Positions 35,701 through 43,606 of a stretch of 55,966 nucleotides of DNA are shown in pieces. How positions within the stretch are numbered: the first letter of the stretch is position 1; every line of letters starts with the position of its first letter. Below the pieces are notes generated by a model. It was not told the origin of the DNA. It saw only the letters and a program-made list of their open reading frames with translations, and searched no databases. This DNA is from Methanobrevibacter thaueri (GTDB lineage Archaea > Methanobacteriota > Methanobacteria > Methanobacteriales > Methanobacteriaceae): positions 1-55,966 of the forward strand of contig NZ_SUTJ01000010.1 of the NCBI RefSeq assembly GCF_015062915.1, written 5' to 3'. The position numbers and the translations under genes are program-made.

Positions 35701-38423
35701 AAAGTGAATATCAATGGATTATCAGCATTTTGAGTTAAAGTTGGATAAACTGCCTTGTTGTTCAGGAATTTTGAATTACGGATTGTTGCATTTTCACCTT
35801 CCCAATTGATGGCTGCTCCACCATAACTCGCTTGAGCATTATTATATTCGAAAATACAGTAATCAATAATGGCATTTTCACCTGAACCCCTTATTGCACC
35901 CCCACGAGAAGATGCAGTGTTGTTTAAAAATTCACAATTGAGAATTCTAAGTGAAGTCGCAGTAGTATAGATTGCACCACCATCTTGACCATAGTTAAAG
36001 TAGAATCTTGAATTGTTAACGAGTGTATTTGGAGTTGTTAAATTTAATGCTCCTGACCAAGTTCCACTATTATGTGTGAATGTACAATTGTCCACTATGG
36101 TATTGTTTCCTCCTTCAGAAGTAACGGCACAATCAGTGGCATTTGTAATGATACAGTTTGAAATCAGAGTATTGTTTGCATTTTTAATCTCAATTACATT
36201 ATTTGTATATATTGTAGGATTACCATCATCATCATAAGGCTCACCTTCATGGGAACCTCCAATGAGGGTGAGATTATTTATGACTACATTATCAGAAAGT
36301 ATCTGGAAGATTGATGATTGTCCTTTGGAATCGATTGTAAAGCCGTTACCGTTGATTGTCAGTGGCTTGTCGATTACAATTCCATCGCGTATTGTGTCTG
36401 CGCCTATACCGTATGTGTAGTCACGTGTCAAATTAAGGGTTGTACCACTTTCAGTGTCATTAATCAATTCCTGTAATGTACCGAAATCGCCTTGTACACG
36501 AATATTAAGTTTTATTTCAAATAAAATCACTTTTGCAGTAATTTCATAGTCCCCTGAATCGGTAGGTGTGAATACAATTGTAGCATTATTGTCTCCTAAC
36601 TTATGGAAAGTGAAATTAGCAGCCTTATTTGCCTTAAAGGTTGCATTCCAGTTGATTATTTTACCTGCTGGATAACCTGCACCATCTACAAATTTCAAAA
36701 TCAAAGTAGCATCATAAAATTTAGGAGGATTATCCCTGTCCATTGTTTCAAATACGATTTTTAAAGGATCTGAATCTGAAATCTTGGAGTTACTTCCAAT
36801 CTTGTGCCATTCGATAAGACGGTCCTGGCTGAAGTCAGGGTTGTTGGTTGCCCACCAGTTGTTTTTCACTGTCTGGTAATAACCGCAGTTATACACATCC
36901 TGACCCTCATGAGCTTGGTTATTACTGAAAACATTATTGATTAATGATATTTTGGAACTGGATGAGTCAACGTATATTGCACCTCCACAACCGGTTTTGC
37001 CGTCCTTATGCATTGCACGGTTGTCTGTGAAGTAACATGTGTCGAAAGTCATGTCGACCTTATTGTTGATGTAGATTGCACCACCATACTGAGCCCTATT
37101 CCAAATGAAAACGGCTCCCTTACAATCATTGATGAATTTAGTGGTATATATTGCTCCACCCTTGTTTGCATATGTGGGATTTGAGTCATAAACATAGTTG
37201 CCTAGGAAATAGCAAGGATCGTAACCCATTTGTATTCCGTCGTTTGCGTAAATTGCTCCTCCATCATCATAAGCGAAATTGTCCTGGAATCTGGACCCGT
37301 CGACATAAATTTCCTTGGTGGTGTAGATTGCTCCACCTCTAAATGGTTTGGAGGTTTGCTCATCATCATCTAAACTACCCGCATGGTTTGCTGTGAAATT
37401 TGAATCAGAGACATATAATTCACTGCCCACATTGTAGATGGCACCGCCCATAGCGTTTGAATATGGTCCCTGTGCATTATTATTCTTGAAATTGCAGCTT
37501 GTAATATCTAACTTATTATCATTATTATTAATATAGATTGCACCACCACTTCTTCCAAAATTGCCAGTGAAATCTGTATTTTCAATCTTTTTTAAATTCT
37601 TATCAACATATATCGCACCACCATACTTGTTAAAGGCTTCATTGTGATCAAAAGTACAGTTGACAATAGTGAATTCCTTGGCTTTGGAATATATCGCACC
37701 ACCATAATGTTTTGCCTTATTCCTTTCAAAATTAGATCCTACAATACTTAATTTGGAGTCATCACCGACCCAAATTGCTCCACCGTCATCATCCTTCCAG
37801 GTATTGTCAGCCCACACACTGTTTTTAATGAATGTACAGTTGATGATTTCCAATTCACCGTTTTTTTCATCTGGGTCAAAATATATTGCTCCACCCTTAC
37901 AATCGGCAGTGTTGGATTCAAAAGTACAGTTGATTAATGTATAATGGATATTACGTGCTTCTGATTCTACCAAAATGGCCCCACCATTCTTATTAGAATT
38001 TGCATTCTTGAATATCAGGTTTTTGATTGTAACATGAATGTAGTTAGACCTATCATTATCTGTTTGGAAAATTCCAGTATGGCCCTTTGCATCGATTGTG
38101 TAACCTTTTCCATCAATAGTGATAGTATTGAATATATTTATTTGAGAATCCCCACTTTGAGCTGTATAATTCATATCAAATTCAAATTTATCAGCCCCAT
38201 TAAATTTTTCATTCAAATACCCAAAAGTTCCTTTCTCATATTCCTCAGACAAGGTATCCTCGTCATTTACTTGTGTTTCAACCTCAACATTTTCATCTAC
38301 GGTTAAAACATCACTTGCATCATCAGTCAATGCCGTTTCATTTTCAGAAGCACTAACAAACGTTAGGCTCATTAAAATGAACATGATCAAACTGACGATA
38401 AAAATCTTTTTTCTCAAATTCAT
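32748..38423 (-). CDS. Adhesin-like protein with beta-helix and Ig-like repeats
   Basis: 1,891 residues, exported: signal peptide MNLRKKIFIVSLIMFILMSL, ending near VSAS. Residues 70-530 form a right-handed beta-helix of Pmp-like repeats (recurring NKGGAIYV and CxFxxNxA). A second beta-helix covers about 650-920. A module with NASGQAKYDYYELEDGNYTY (about 975-1010) links to tandem Ig-like domains (about 1030-1800). The Lys-rich C-terminus (KVTFKFKGKKYTAKTSKKGV) probably holds the protein to the wall electrostatically, as no transmembrane or sorting signal is seen. Such proteins are abundant in gut Methanobrevibacter and are thought to mediate attachment to partners. Start: GGTG 5 bases before the ATG. 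Confidence 0.93.
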   Translation of the reverse strand: MNLRKKIFIVSLIMFILMSLTFVSASENETALTDDASDVLTVDENVEVETQVNDEDTLSEEYEKGTFGYLNEKFNGADKFEFDMNYTAQSGDSQINIFNTITIDGKGYTIDAKGHTGIFQTDNDRSNYIHVTIKNLIFKNANSNKNGGAILVESEARNIHYTLINCTFESNTADCKGGAIYFDPDEKNGELEIINCTFIKNSVWADNTWKDDDGGAIWVGDDSKLSIVGSNFERNKAKHYGGAIYSKAKEFTIVNCTFDHNEAFNKYGGAIYVDKNLKKIENTDFTGNFGRSGGAIYINNNDNKLDITSCNFKNNNAQGPYSNAMGGAIYNVGSELYVSDSNFTANHAGSLDDDEQTSKPFRGGAIYTTKEIYVDGSRFQDNFAYDDGGAIYANDGIQMGYDPCYFLGNYVYDSNPTYANKGGAIYTTKFINDCKGAVFIWNRAQYGGAIYINNKVDMTFDTCYFTDNRAMHKDGKTGCGGAIYVDSSSSKISLINNVFSNNQAHEGQDVYNCGYYQTVKNNWWATNNPDFSQDRLIEWHKIGSNSKISDSDPLKIVFETMDRDNPPKFYDATLILKFVDGAGYPAGKIINWNATFKANKAANFTFHKLGDNNATIVFTPTDSGDYEITAKVILFEIKLNIRVQGDFGTLQELINDTESGTTLNLTRDYTYGIGADTIRDGIVIDKPLTINGNGFTIDSKGQSSIFQILSDNVVINNLTLIGGSHEGEPYDDDGNPTIYTNNVIEIKNANNTLISNCIITNATDCAVTSEGGNNTIVDNCTFTHNSGTWSGALNLTTPNTLVNNSRFYFNYGQDGGAIYTTATSLRILNCEFLNNTASSRGGAIRGSGENAIIDYCIFEYNNAQASYGGAAINWEGENATIRNSKFLNNKAVYPTLTQNADNPLIFTLTGENNYINAIRADHVIKFENVTYWNGIVVTGNDPVKTENITGIYVTIDIFKNGTLVKKAEVMTNASGQAKYDYYELEDGNYTYKAYHADDNYYGVTLPGKEIEGSFTLKRQPSSNPVTINITDEEEFEFDNCTIPFIGDYDSVRVVITNASSGAILIDGYTDNKNYTVGLFAGTYNITVYSSGDSQHYPSKDSKLFIIKKIAAHIEVDPISDNLQFGDNINVTFKGSTNSYRVEVERHGNNIFNQTTSNHYMVLPTLGAGNYSLLIYDLGDGGRVGVYVNKTFTIHKKENNVKIDVEDVEHGQNITITVRADGDGEYKLIVTNSTEGTVKEVTLNVVNGTGSATLSSLNIGKYSVKVTSDIENYDTKPANATFNVLKVKSNVAIIYNLENVTVYDIVTIYIYDDHPAQYNITIKNNKTNETINSTIIDGDTYQLPELDVGTYILTVINLGNENIASSSDSVGFNVTADNNVEIHVDNVDYGRDVFIYMYADVDGIYHININGTKFDIEVEDGVGYFDDDLELIPGNYSVNATFDDDRYVNIIQNATFEVYKGQSNIHIESLGNVTYGENIVLKFYDDYATEFEITIKDDKDAVVLNIITDAFTLNLSNFDAGEYTAFVANDGSEYIIGANDTIKFNILKAEEYLFDVDVVGKTVIVTVPSTATGNITLNISGKTFNQTLKEGQAIFNLENMTYGNYTASVSYIGDKNYMPMSLNKTITVEKLTIVASDASYGWSKTVDYQVKLIDDKGNAESGVVITFTVNGKTYNVTTDANGTAKVTLSLNVGKYDITATTINGDVAVKKITIVNRLIQNANVNMYYFDGTSYKVKAIGDNGKAVGAGQIVVIKFNKKTYKVKTDKNGIAKLKIPKTAKVGKYTITATYKGKTVKNTVKVKQNLKLKKVKVKRSAKKLVLKATLKNGKKAVKGKKVTFKFKGKKYTAKTSKKGVAKVTIKKKVLKKLKKGKKVKYQVTYLKNTVKRTAKVKR

Positions 38424-38468
38424 TATAACACCAAATATTTTCTACATTCATAATTATGTAAAAACAAA

Positions 38469-38476
38469 TATATATA
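38469..38476 (-). promoter_or_regulatory. TATA box of the adhesin gene
   Basis: TATATATA-type element about 46 bases upstream of the adhesin start, which would give a transcript start near 38445 and a leader of about 20 bases holding the GGTG site. Confidence 0.5.
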
Positions 38477-38943
38477 ATTATTAAATAATTCAGAAAATTA
38501 ACAAATAATTGAATAAAATTAGTACATATTTATCACTACGATTTTTTTATATTGAAACATGTGGTTGGTTGGAAATTAACAGCATCTGATATGGGTTAAT
38601 TTTTTTCATATCATCTCGTGACTGGAATCGACTTGTCATCCAATGGTTATTTACAATAATTAATGCCCAATATAATTGATAGTTATATTCCAAACTTTGA
38701 TTTAATTGATTGTATTTTACATTAACGGAAAGGTTTTTGAAAATTAGATTAGATTTTAAACTGGAGTATATATAAAACGATTGTAAAAAGTGAATTTCAT
38801 CGGGTTAAAAGTGTTCAGACTCTACAAAATGGTGCCTTAAAAAACAAAATTGCCAAAATAATATGATAATAATTTCAATTTTTTGCCATTTTTTCATGAA
38901 CAATCCTATAGAATTATGGGAAAAATAATGAATAATTTTTAAG

Positions 38944-38968
38944 CGTATAATCCTTAACATAATATACG
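38944..38968. repeat. 25-base palindromic repeat, copy 1
   Basis: CGTATAATCCTTAACATAAT followed by ATACG: arms CGTATA/TATACG. It matches the copy at 46632-46658 in 20 or more of 25 positions, with the same orientation. It lies just after the stop of the 95-residue protein at 39004 on the minus strand. Confidence 0.6.
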
Positions 38969-39003
38969 TCGGCATTATATATTAAAAACCAAAAAATATC
39001 CAG

Positions 39004-39291
39004 TTACAGCCAGATACAGGTGAACTGATAGAACTTTTCAATTCCCTGAGTTTTAGAAAACTCTTCCATATGATCAGCGATTTCCAAAAGGATTTCATCC
39101 AGTTCCTTTTGGGAAGTTCCATCCAATCTCTTGAAGGAAAAAATGTATTCCTGAGTGTCGATATCCGGAAACTCCCTCACAGACATTTCCCCTATGGCAT
39201 CATATTTTTTAGTGAACCTGATGATTTCACGAGTATATAATTGCCTTGCAGGTTCCATCTCCTTTTTAAACATGTCCAATCCTGTTGCCAT
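39004..39291 (-). CDS. Hypothetical 95-residue protein, twin of the one at 40850
   Basis: Soluble and helical: LDMFKKEMEPARQLYTREII, a central PDIDTQEYIFSF segment, GTSQKELDEILLEIADHMEE, ending CIWL. By eye it is about 70 percent identical over its full length to the protein at 40850-41137. The two flank an ATPase gene and read on the same strand. No known family is recognised. The pairing with an NTPase suggests a small effector or regulator, but nothing in the sequence proves it. Confidence 0.72.
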   Translation of the reverse strand: MATGLDMFKKEMEPARQLYTREIIRFTKKYDAIGEMSVREFPDIDTQEYIFSFKRLDGTSQKELDEILLEIADHMEEFSKTQGIEKFYQFTCIWL

Positions 39292-39380
39292 GTTATCCTT
39301 ATTTATATATTTTTACAATTCCTGTTTAGATTTAAACTTCAAGCTTTACTCCAAATTTCCCTCAACATAATCATGCAATC

Positions 39381-40568
39381 CTAAATGCTTCTAAAAGGAT
39401 ATATTCCATTCTTTTCATAACTGTTATTTAGCCAGTAAGAAAGTATCGGATCAGTGATTTGATATTTGTCATTTACATATTCAATTAAGTCAAAGTCAAG
39501 AAGGCGGTTCAATGGCCTGTTAAGTGACCCACTAGTGACTCCTAATGAGTTAGCTATTTCAATTCTTTTTTTAGGATTGTCAAGCAAAGAAATTATTATT
39601 TTTTGCTCTTGAAATGTTAATTTAGACCACATGAATATAAAATGCACTGCAAGATAATCAATCGAATCCTTGAATAATCCAATAATGTCAGGTTCTGTTA
39701 ATGTAATGTTTTCTGGAAGAATTTTTGCAAATATATTAATATAATATGGTATGCCTCGGGTGCATTTGTAAAACCTTTCAAAACCATTATCATCCATTAA
39801 TATGTCTCTAGGCATTGATTCAATATAATCTCTTGTGGTTTGCTTTGAAAATGGATGTATTTCAATAGTCAGCATTCTTCCTCCAAATGCTCCATCCCTT
39901 CCATTTAAATCATTTATTAAACTATCCTTCAAACTCATACTTCCACAAAATAAATATGCAACATTCTTTTGGTTTTGAATGAAGCTACGCATATACCATA
40001 AAAATTTGTCGACATTATCCAATTCCTTAATCAATTGGATTTCATCAATGAAAATAAATACTCCTTTTAATTTGTTTTTATTGTCTTCATAAATTTTTTG
40101 GGGCAATTCCATTACAAAATCCGCTAATTTTGAATAATTCTCCTCACTTTCAAAAATCGGTACGGGAATATGTTCATAGGATAAAATATTATCTATCTTG
40201 AAGTTATTTGTTTTAAAGAATTTTTCTATTTTCTTGTCAACTGTCCTTAAACCGAATTTCTTCGAAGCTTTCATAATTTCATCATAGATTATCTTGATTA
40301 TACTGCCTTGAGTTATATTTTTTTGTTGGTATGCATTACTTCTTGACAAATCAATATCCACGACAAGATATTCCTTGTCAAAGTTATCCTTGATTTTTTT
40401 GATGAGTGCAGTCTTTCCCACTCCCCTTATTCCAGTTAATAGAATAGTGGGAGAGGAATTGAATTCTGTACTTCTCAATAAGCTTGACAGCATATTTATT
40501 TCATCTGTCCTATTGTAGAATTGTGTTTCAGTCAAATTTGTATCTGTAATGCTTGCAATTTCATCCAT
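39381..40568 (-). CDS. Archaeal STAND-like ATPase with C-terminal winged helix
   Basis: 395 residues, archaeal ATPase family (PF01637-like). N-terminal FYNRTDEINMLSSLL, Walker A ILLTGIRGVGKTALIKKI (about residues 40-57) and Walker B GVFIFIDEIQLI. A C-terminal winged helix (about 325-380) has KRIEIANSLGVTSGSLNRPL and NRLLDFDLIEYVNDKYQITD. Such proteins couple ATP hydrolysis to DNA or partner binding, and the winged helix could bind the palindrome array directly upstream, giving autoregulation. Start ATG at 40568 with GAGG upstream. Confidence 0.88.
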   Translation of the reverse strand: MDEIASITDTNLTETQFYNRTDEINMLSSLLRSTEFNSSPTILLTGIRGVGKTALIKKIKDNFDKEYLVVDIDLSRSNAYQQKNITQGSIIKIIYDEIMKASKKFGLRTVDKKIEKFFKTNNFKIDNILSYEHIPVPIFESEENYSKLADFVMELPQKIYEDNKNKLKGVFIFIDEIQLIKELDNVDKFLWYMRSFIQNQKNVAYLFCGSMSLKDSLINDLNGRDGAFGGRMLTIEIHPFSKQTTRDYIESMPRDILMDDNGFERFYKCTRGIPYYINIFAKILPENITLTEPDIIGLFKDSIDYLAVHFIFMWSKLTFQEQKIIISLLDNPKKRIEIANSLGVTSGSLNRPLNRLLDFDLIEYVNDKYQITDPILSYWLNNSYEKNGIYPFRSI

Positions 40569-40582
40569 ATGAAAACCTCATG

Positions 40583-40725
40583 TAATGTAATTTGCATTAT
40601 GTATTGTTATATAATGTATTTTTCATTATATAATTAATTTTTCATTATATATTGTAGTATAATGTATTTTTCATTATATAATTAATTTTTCATTATATAT
40701 TGTAGTATAATGTATTTTTCATTAT
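40583..40725. promoter_or_regulatory. Array of four ATAATG-N7-CATTAT palindromes
   Basis: Inverted half-sites with a fixed 7-base spacer occur at 40583-40599 (TAATG/CATTA), 40611-40629, 40659-40677 and 40707-40725. The last three are exactly 48 bases apart because they sit in tandem repeats. Extra CATTAT half-sites lie between them. All are in the 15-160 bases upstream of the ATPase start, overlapping its promoter. This is the pattern of an operator with cooperative binding, most simply for the winged helix of the ATPase itself. Confidence 0.65.
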
Positions 40726-40729
40726 ATAT
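40595..40729. repeat. 48-nt tandem repeat, about 2.8 copies
   Basis: The 48-base unit beginning TATAATGTATTTTTCATTAT recurs from 40610, 40658 and 40706 with near identity; a shorter diverged piece precedes the first. It carries the palindromes of the operator array. Confidence 0.85.
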
Positions 40730-40849
40730 AATTTTAAGTATTAGCACCTTGATGAACATTGAAACATTTGATTTTTCAACATCAAATGATGTAAAGTCAA
40801 CAGGCATAATTGAATTTGAGGATATTTAGAAATGTCCATAGTACCTCAG

Positions 40850-41137
40850 TTACAACCAAATGCAAGCCAATCTACAAAATCTTTCGATTCCATGGATTTT
40901 AGAAAACTCTTCCATATGATCAGAGATTTCTAAAAAGATTTCATCAAGTTCCTTTTGGGAAGTTCCATTCAGTTTTTCGAATGAATAGATGTATTCCTGA
41001 GTATCAATATCAGGCTCTTCCACAAGAGTCATTTTCCCCAAGGAATCATATTTTTTAGTGAAATTAACAATTTCACGAGTATATAACTCCTTAGCGGGTT
41101 CCATTTCCTTTTTAAATAAATCCAATCTTGTTACCAT
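40850..41137 (-). CDS. Hypothetical 95-residue protein, twin of the one at 39004
   Basis: Same length and layout as the 39004 protein: LDLFKKEMEPAKELYTREIV, PDIDTQEYIYSF, GTSQKELDEIFLEISDHMEE, ending CIWL. The core segments are nearly unchanged while the flanking residues vary, consistent with a duplication that is being kept by selection. It lies upstream of the ATPase operator array and has its own palindrome at 41171. Function unknown. Confidence 0.72.
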   Translation of the reverse strand: MVTRLDLFKKEMEPAKELYTREIVNFTKKYDSLGKMTLVEEPDIDTQEYIYSFEKLNGTSQKELDEIFLEISDHMEEFSKIHGIERFCRLACIWL

Positions 41138-41170
41138 GTAATCACCGTTTTTCGTTCATATAAAATCTAA

Positions 41171-41189
41171 ATTTTCCATTATGGAAAAT
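41171..41189. promoter_or_regulatory. Palindrome ATTTTCCA-TTA-TGGAAAAT upstream of the 95-aa gene
   Basis: Perfect 8-base arms with a 3-base spacer, 34 bases upstream of the start at 41137. It differs from the ATAATG/CATTAT sites of the ATPase and so would be read by another regulator. Confidence 0.5.
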
Positions 41190-41340
41190 GTTTCGCCTGC
41201 CACAATTACAAGTATATTTTATTCATATATAAATCTAGCGATGATGCAATGTTAATATTCATATTGGAATAATCATTACACTGTATATTGTCAATGCAAT
41301 ATTATGCGTTGAAAACAATATTGACTTCAAAAGGAAATTC

Positions 41341-42132
41341 CTAGAACTCACCCATTTTCCACTTGTACCACATCATGCTTAAAACAAGAGCCAATGTGGT
41401 TCCTCCGATTAGAATGATGGCGCGAAGGGTGTTGGGTGATCCCAATCCGAAATACATGTTCCTTTCAAGATAGTCCACTGAAAAAAGAATTAAGACCAAT
41501 GCAGTGATGAACATGCTTATCCATTTGAAGGCCAACTTATTTTTGAAATACACTCCAATCCATAGGGTGATCATGATATCCGCCCTCGCCAAATCCCACA
41601 TGTCCAGGCCAAGTGTGAGGTTGAAATGATATAAAATCCAGAATATCAAAAGGATTGTGAGAAATACGACTGGATAGTATTTGAACTGATATTCACTGGA
41701 ATATTGCTTTAATTCACTCAGGTACTTGTCAGATCTTTTTTGCTTGGAGACTCTAATGTTTGTTTCAAGTTGTTTTGACTTGACAGTCTCATAGAATCTT
41801 GCACCACCATAAAATCCTATGAATGCCAGTATCAGCCATAATATCATGTATATGATTGCATTAATTGGAAATGCAGCATATGCAATGGATATTGCAATTA
41901 GAATCAGTGCCTGAAATGCGATTATCAGGTATATGCTCATGATTATTGCCGGAACTCTTGAGTCAAGCTCGTTTTTGATGACATGATAATAGGCATATGC
42001 TAAGATTAAGCCAAGAATGAAAAACACGACTCCCGGAACATTGCCGAGCATTAGAAATCCAAGAACAAAAAAAGTGAATAGAAAAACGCTTACGGGGCAA
42101 ATCACACTTAAAACAATCTTCTCATTATCCAT
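41341..42132 (-). CDS. Multi-pass membrane protein, unknown
   Basis: 263 residues with about seven or eight transmembrane helices in two groups (residues 8-110 and 155-260), separated by a charged cytoplasmic loop (ETVKSKQLETNIRVSKQKRS). No transporter motif is recognised. It stands alone, with 203 bases upstream of the next gene on one side and 115 on the other. Confidence 0.72.
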   Translation of the reverse strand: MDNEKIVLSVICPVSVFLFTFFVLGFLMLGNVPGVVFFILGLILAYAYYHVIKNELDSRVPAIIMSIYLIIAFQALILIAISIAYAAFPINAIIYMILWLILAFIGFYGGARFYETVKSKQLETNIRVSKQKRSDKYLSELKQYSSEYQFKYYPVVFLTILLIFWILYHFNLTLGLDMWDLARADIMITLWIGVYFKNKLAFKWISMFITALVLILFSVDYLERNMYFGLGSPNTLRAIILIGGTTLALVLSMMWYKWKMGEF

Positions 42133-42247
42133 TAAATCACCTTATATAGCGTCTAACGGGAATTTTTGAAAATTGTTGGCGTGAATTGCATTAAACGCAT
42201 CTAGTTAGTATATATGAGACTATAATATAAAAACGTGTTGATGAGGA

Positions 42248-42859
42248 TTACAAGTCCCATTCCCTATAATCCCTGCCAAGCTCCATCCTGTCCAAGTCAA
42301 GGTCATATATTCTCTTCTTGGAGCCTGATTTAAAGCTAACGGTTATCCTGATTTCACCGGTCATCCGGAACCTATCATCTGCAGTGCTGTAGTCGATGCC
42401 GTACCCACCACTGCATCCGAGAAAATCCAAGCCGATCTTTTCAATCATTTTTTGGAATCTGGGGTTTGCCTCGAGCCTGTCATGATAGTGTGACTGGTAG
42501 CATTCCCTGAAAACCCTTGTCAAGTTCACATACTTCGCATCATAGTCGAACTCGTCAACCGTCCTTACATACTCGTTTTCACGTGTGAAGACGAAAGTGT
42601 AGTCCCTATAGTTATCATGATTTATCACTTCAAGTGAATTGCAGTCCCTGGAAGCTAGATACTCATTGACCTTCAACTTTAAAAGCTGTTTTTGGGCATT
42701 GTTGATGTACATGCCGTCTATAATATCATCAACGCTCAGGACATCATTTCTTTCATAAGTGTTTTCGGTTTTTCCGGGCCAGTTGAGGTGTGATCCGCAG
42801 TGCTGGCAGTAGGGGTCTCCCTCCATCACGATTTCACCGCAGCTTGGACATTGATACAT
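42248..42859 (-). CDS. Zinc-ribbon protein with unknown C-terminal domain
   Basis: 203 residues. The N-terminal zinc ribbon YQCPSCGEIVMEGDPYCQHC (residues 2-21) is followed by a linker and a mixed alpha/beta domain (DFLGCSGGYGIDYSTADDRF, MTGEIRITVSFKSGSKKRIY). I choose the ATG at 42859 because GTGAT lies 4 bases upstream. Earlier ATG and GTG codons are part of that signal and overlap the upstream gene's stop. Coupled to the two-ribbon membrane protein upstream. Confidence 0.78.
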   Translation of the reverse strand: MYQCPSCGEIVMEGDPYCQHCGSHLNWPGKTENTYERNDVLSVDDIIDGMYINNAQKQLLKLKVNEYLASRDCNSLEVINHDNYRDYTFVFTRENEYVRTVDEFDYDAKYVNLTRVFRECYQSHYHDRLEANPRFQKMIEKIGLDFLGCSGGYGIDYSTADDRFRMTGEIRITVSFKSGSKKRIYDLDLDRMELGRDYREWDL

Positions 42860-42867
42860 CTGCATCA

Positions 42868-43542
42868 CTAACCTATAATTTCAATGCTTTCGGCTCCAAA
42901 CCAATGACCGTAAATATAATCGTCACCTAATGGTTCCTTGGATTTGCCTCCATTGGCAAATCTGCCTTCAAGATGAACTGTTTTTCCCTCATTGCCGTAT
43001 AAGTCATGGTCCAAATAATCCCCTTGAAGGATCACATACTCATCCCCCACTCGAACAATGTCATTGTTGGTGATATATGAATATACAAAGTAATAATATC
43101 CGCCGCCCCAGGTTGTTGGACCAACGTATTCAGCATCGAACTGCACCTTTTCACCGGCAACAGGATTTGAGATGTATGATTCGTCAACTTGCTTGTAAGG
43201 TGTCAACTGCTCAATGATTGACGGGGCAGAAACCACCAATCCTATGATGATTAAAATCAGAAAGATTATTATGATATTTCTTGCAGTCACATACTTATGA
43301 ATGAAATCATCAGTTTTAGCCACGCCTTGAGTTAATGCCTTACCTGCAGAATTAGCTATTGGATTTAAGAGCCTAACTCCACAATTTGGACAAATTTCAG
43401 CATTTGCATCAATTTTTTCACCACAGTGGCTGCAGAATTTTGTTTTCTTTTCTGTTTCGCTTATTCTAGTGCCGCATTCAGGGCAAAAAACAGTGTTTTC
43501 ACTTAACTTATTCCCACATTCAGGGCAATAATTAGTCTCCAT
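42868..43542 (-). CDS. Two-zinc-ribbon membrane protein
   Basis: 224 residues. Two consecutive double-Cys ribbons (YCPECGNKLSENTVFCPECG and FCSHCGEKIDANAEICPNCG) are followed by one transmembrane helix (about residues 93-112, IIIIFLILIIIGLVV) and an outside domain of about 110 residues rich in Tyr and Gly (PTTWGGGYYYFVYSYI, GDYLDHDLYGNEGKTVHLEG) resembling OB-like strand patterns. A cytoplasmic zinc sensor coupled to an extracellular domain is one reading. The next gene starts at its stop codon. Confidence 0.8.
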   Translation of the reverse strand: METNYCPECGNKLSENTVFCPECGTRISETEKKTKFCSHCGEKIDANAEICPNCGVRLLNPIANSAGKALTQGVAKTDDFIHKYVTARNIIIIFLILIIIGLVVSAPSIIEQLTPYKQVDESYISNPVAGEKVQFDAEYVGPTTWGGGYYYFVYSYITNNDIVRVGDEYVILQGDYLDHDLYGNEGKTVHLEGRFANGGKSKEPLGDDYIYGHWFGAESIEIIG

Positions 43543-43606
43543 ATGTAAATGTATTATTGGTCAAAAAATATAAAAGTTGTGTATAAAAAAAATGAATTAT
43601 TGTTTT

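Larger units (their letters stand above)
38424..39003. other. 580-base intergenic region upstream of the adhesin gene
   Basis: Very AT-rich, without a gene I can support. Features seen: the adhesin TATA box, a small hairpin TGATATG-N13-CATATCA (38587-38613), a plus-strand TATA-like TATATATAAA (38767-38776) with no ORF after it, and the 25-base palindromic repeat at 38944. The rest shows nothing recognisable. Confidence 0.5.

Noticed and set aside
38767..38860. Plus-strand TATA-like element as promoter of a gene before 39004
   Set aside because: No ORF or hairpin-terminator pattern follows, so a transcript cannot be supported.
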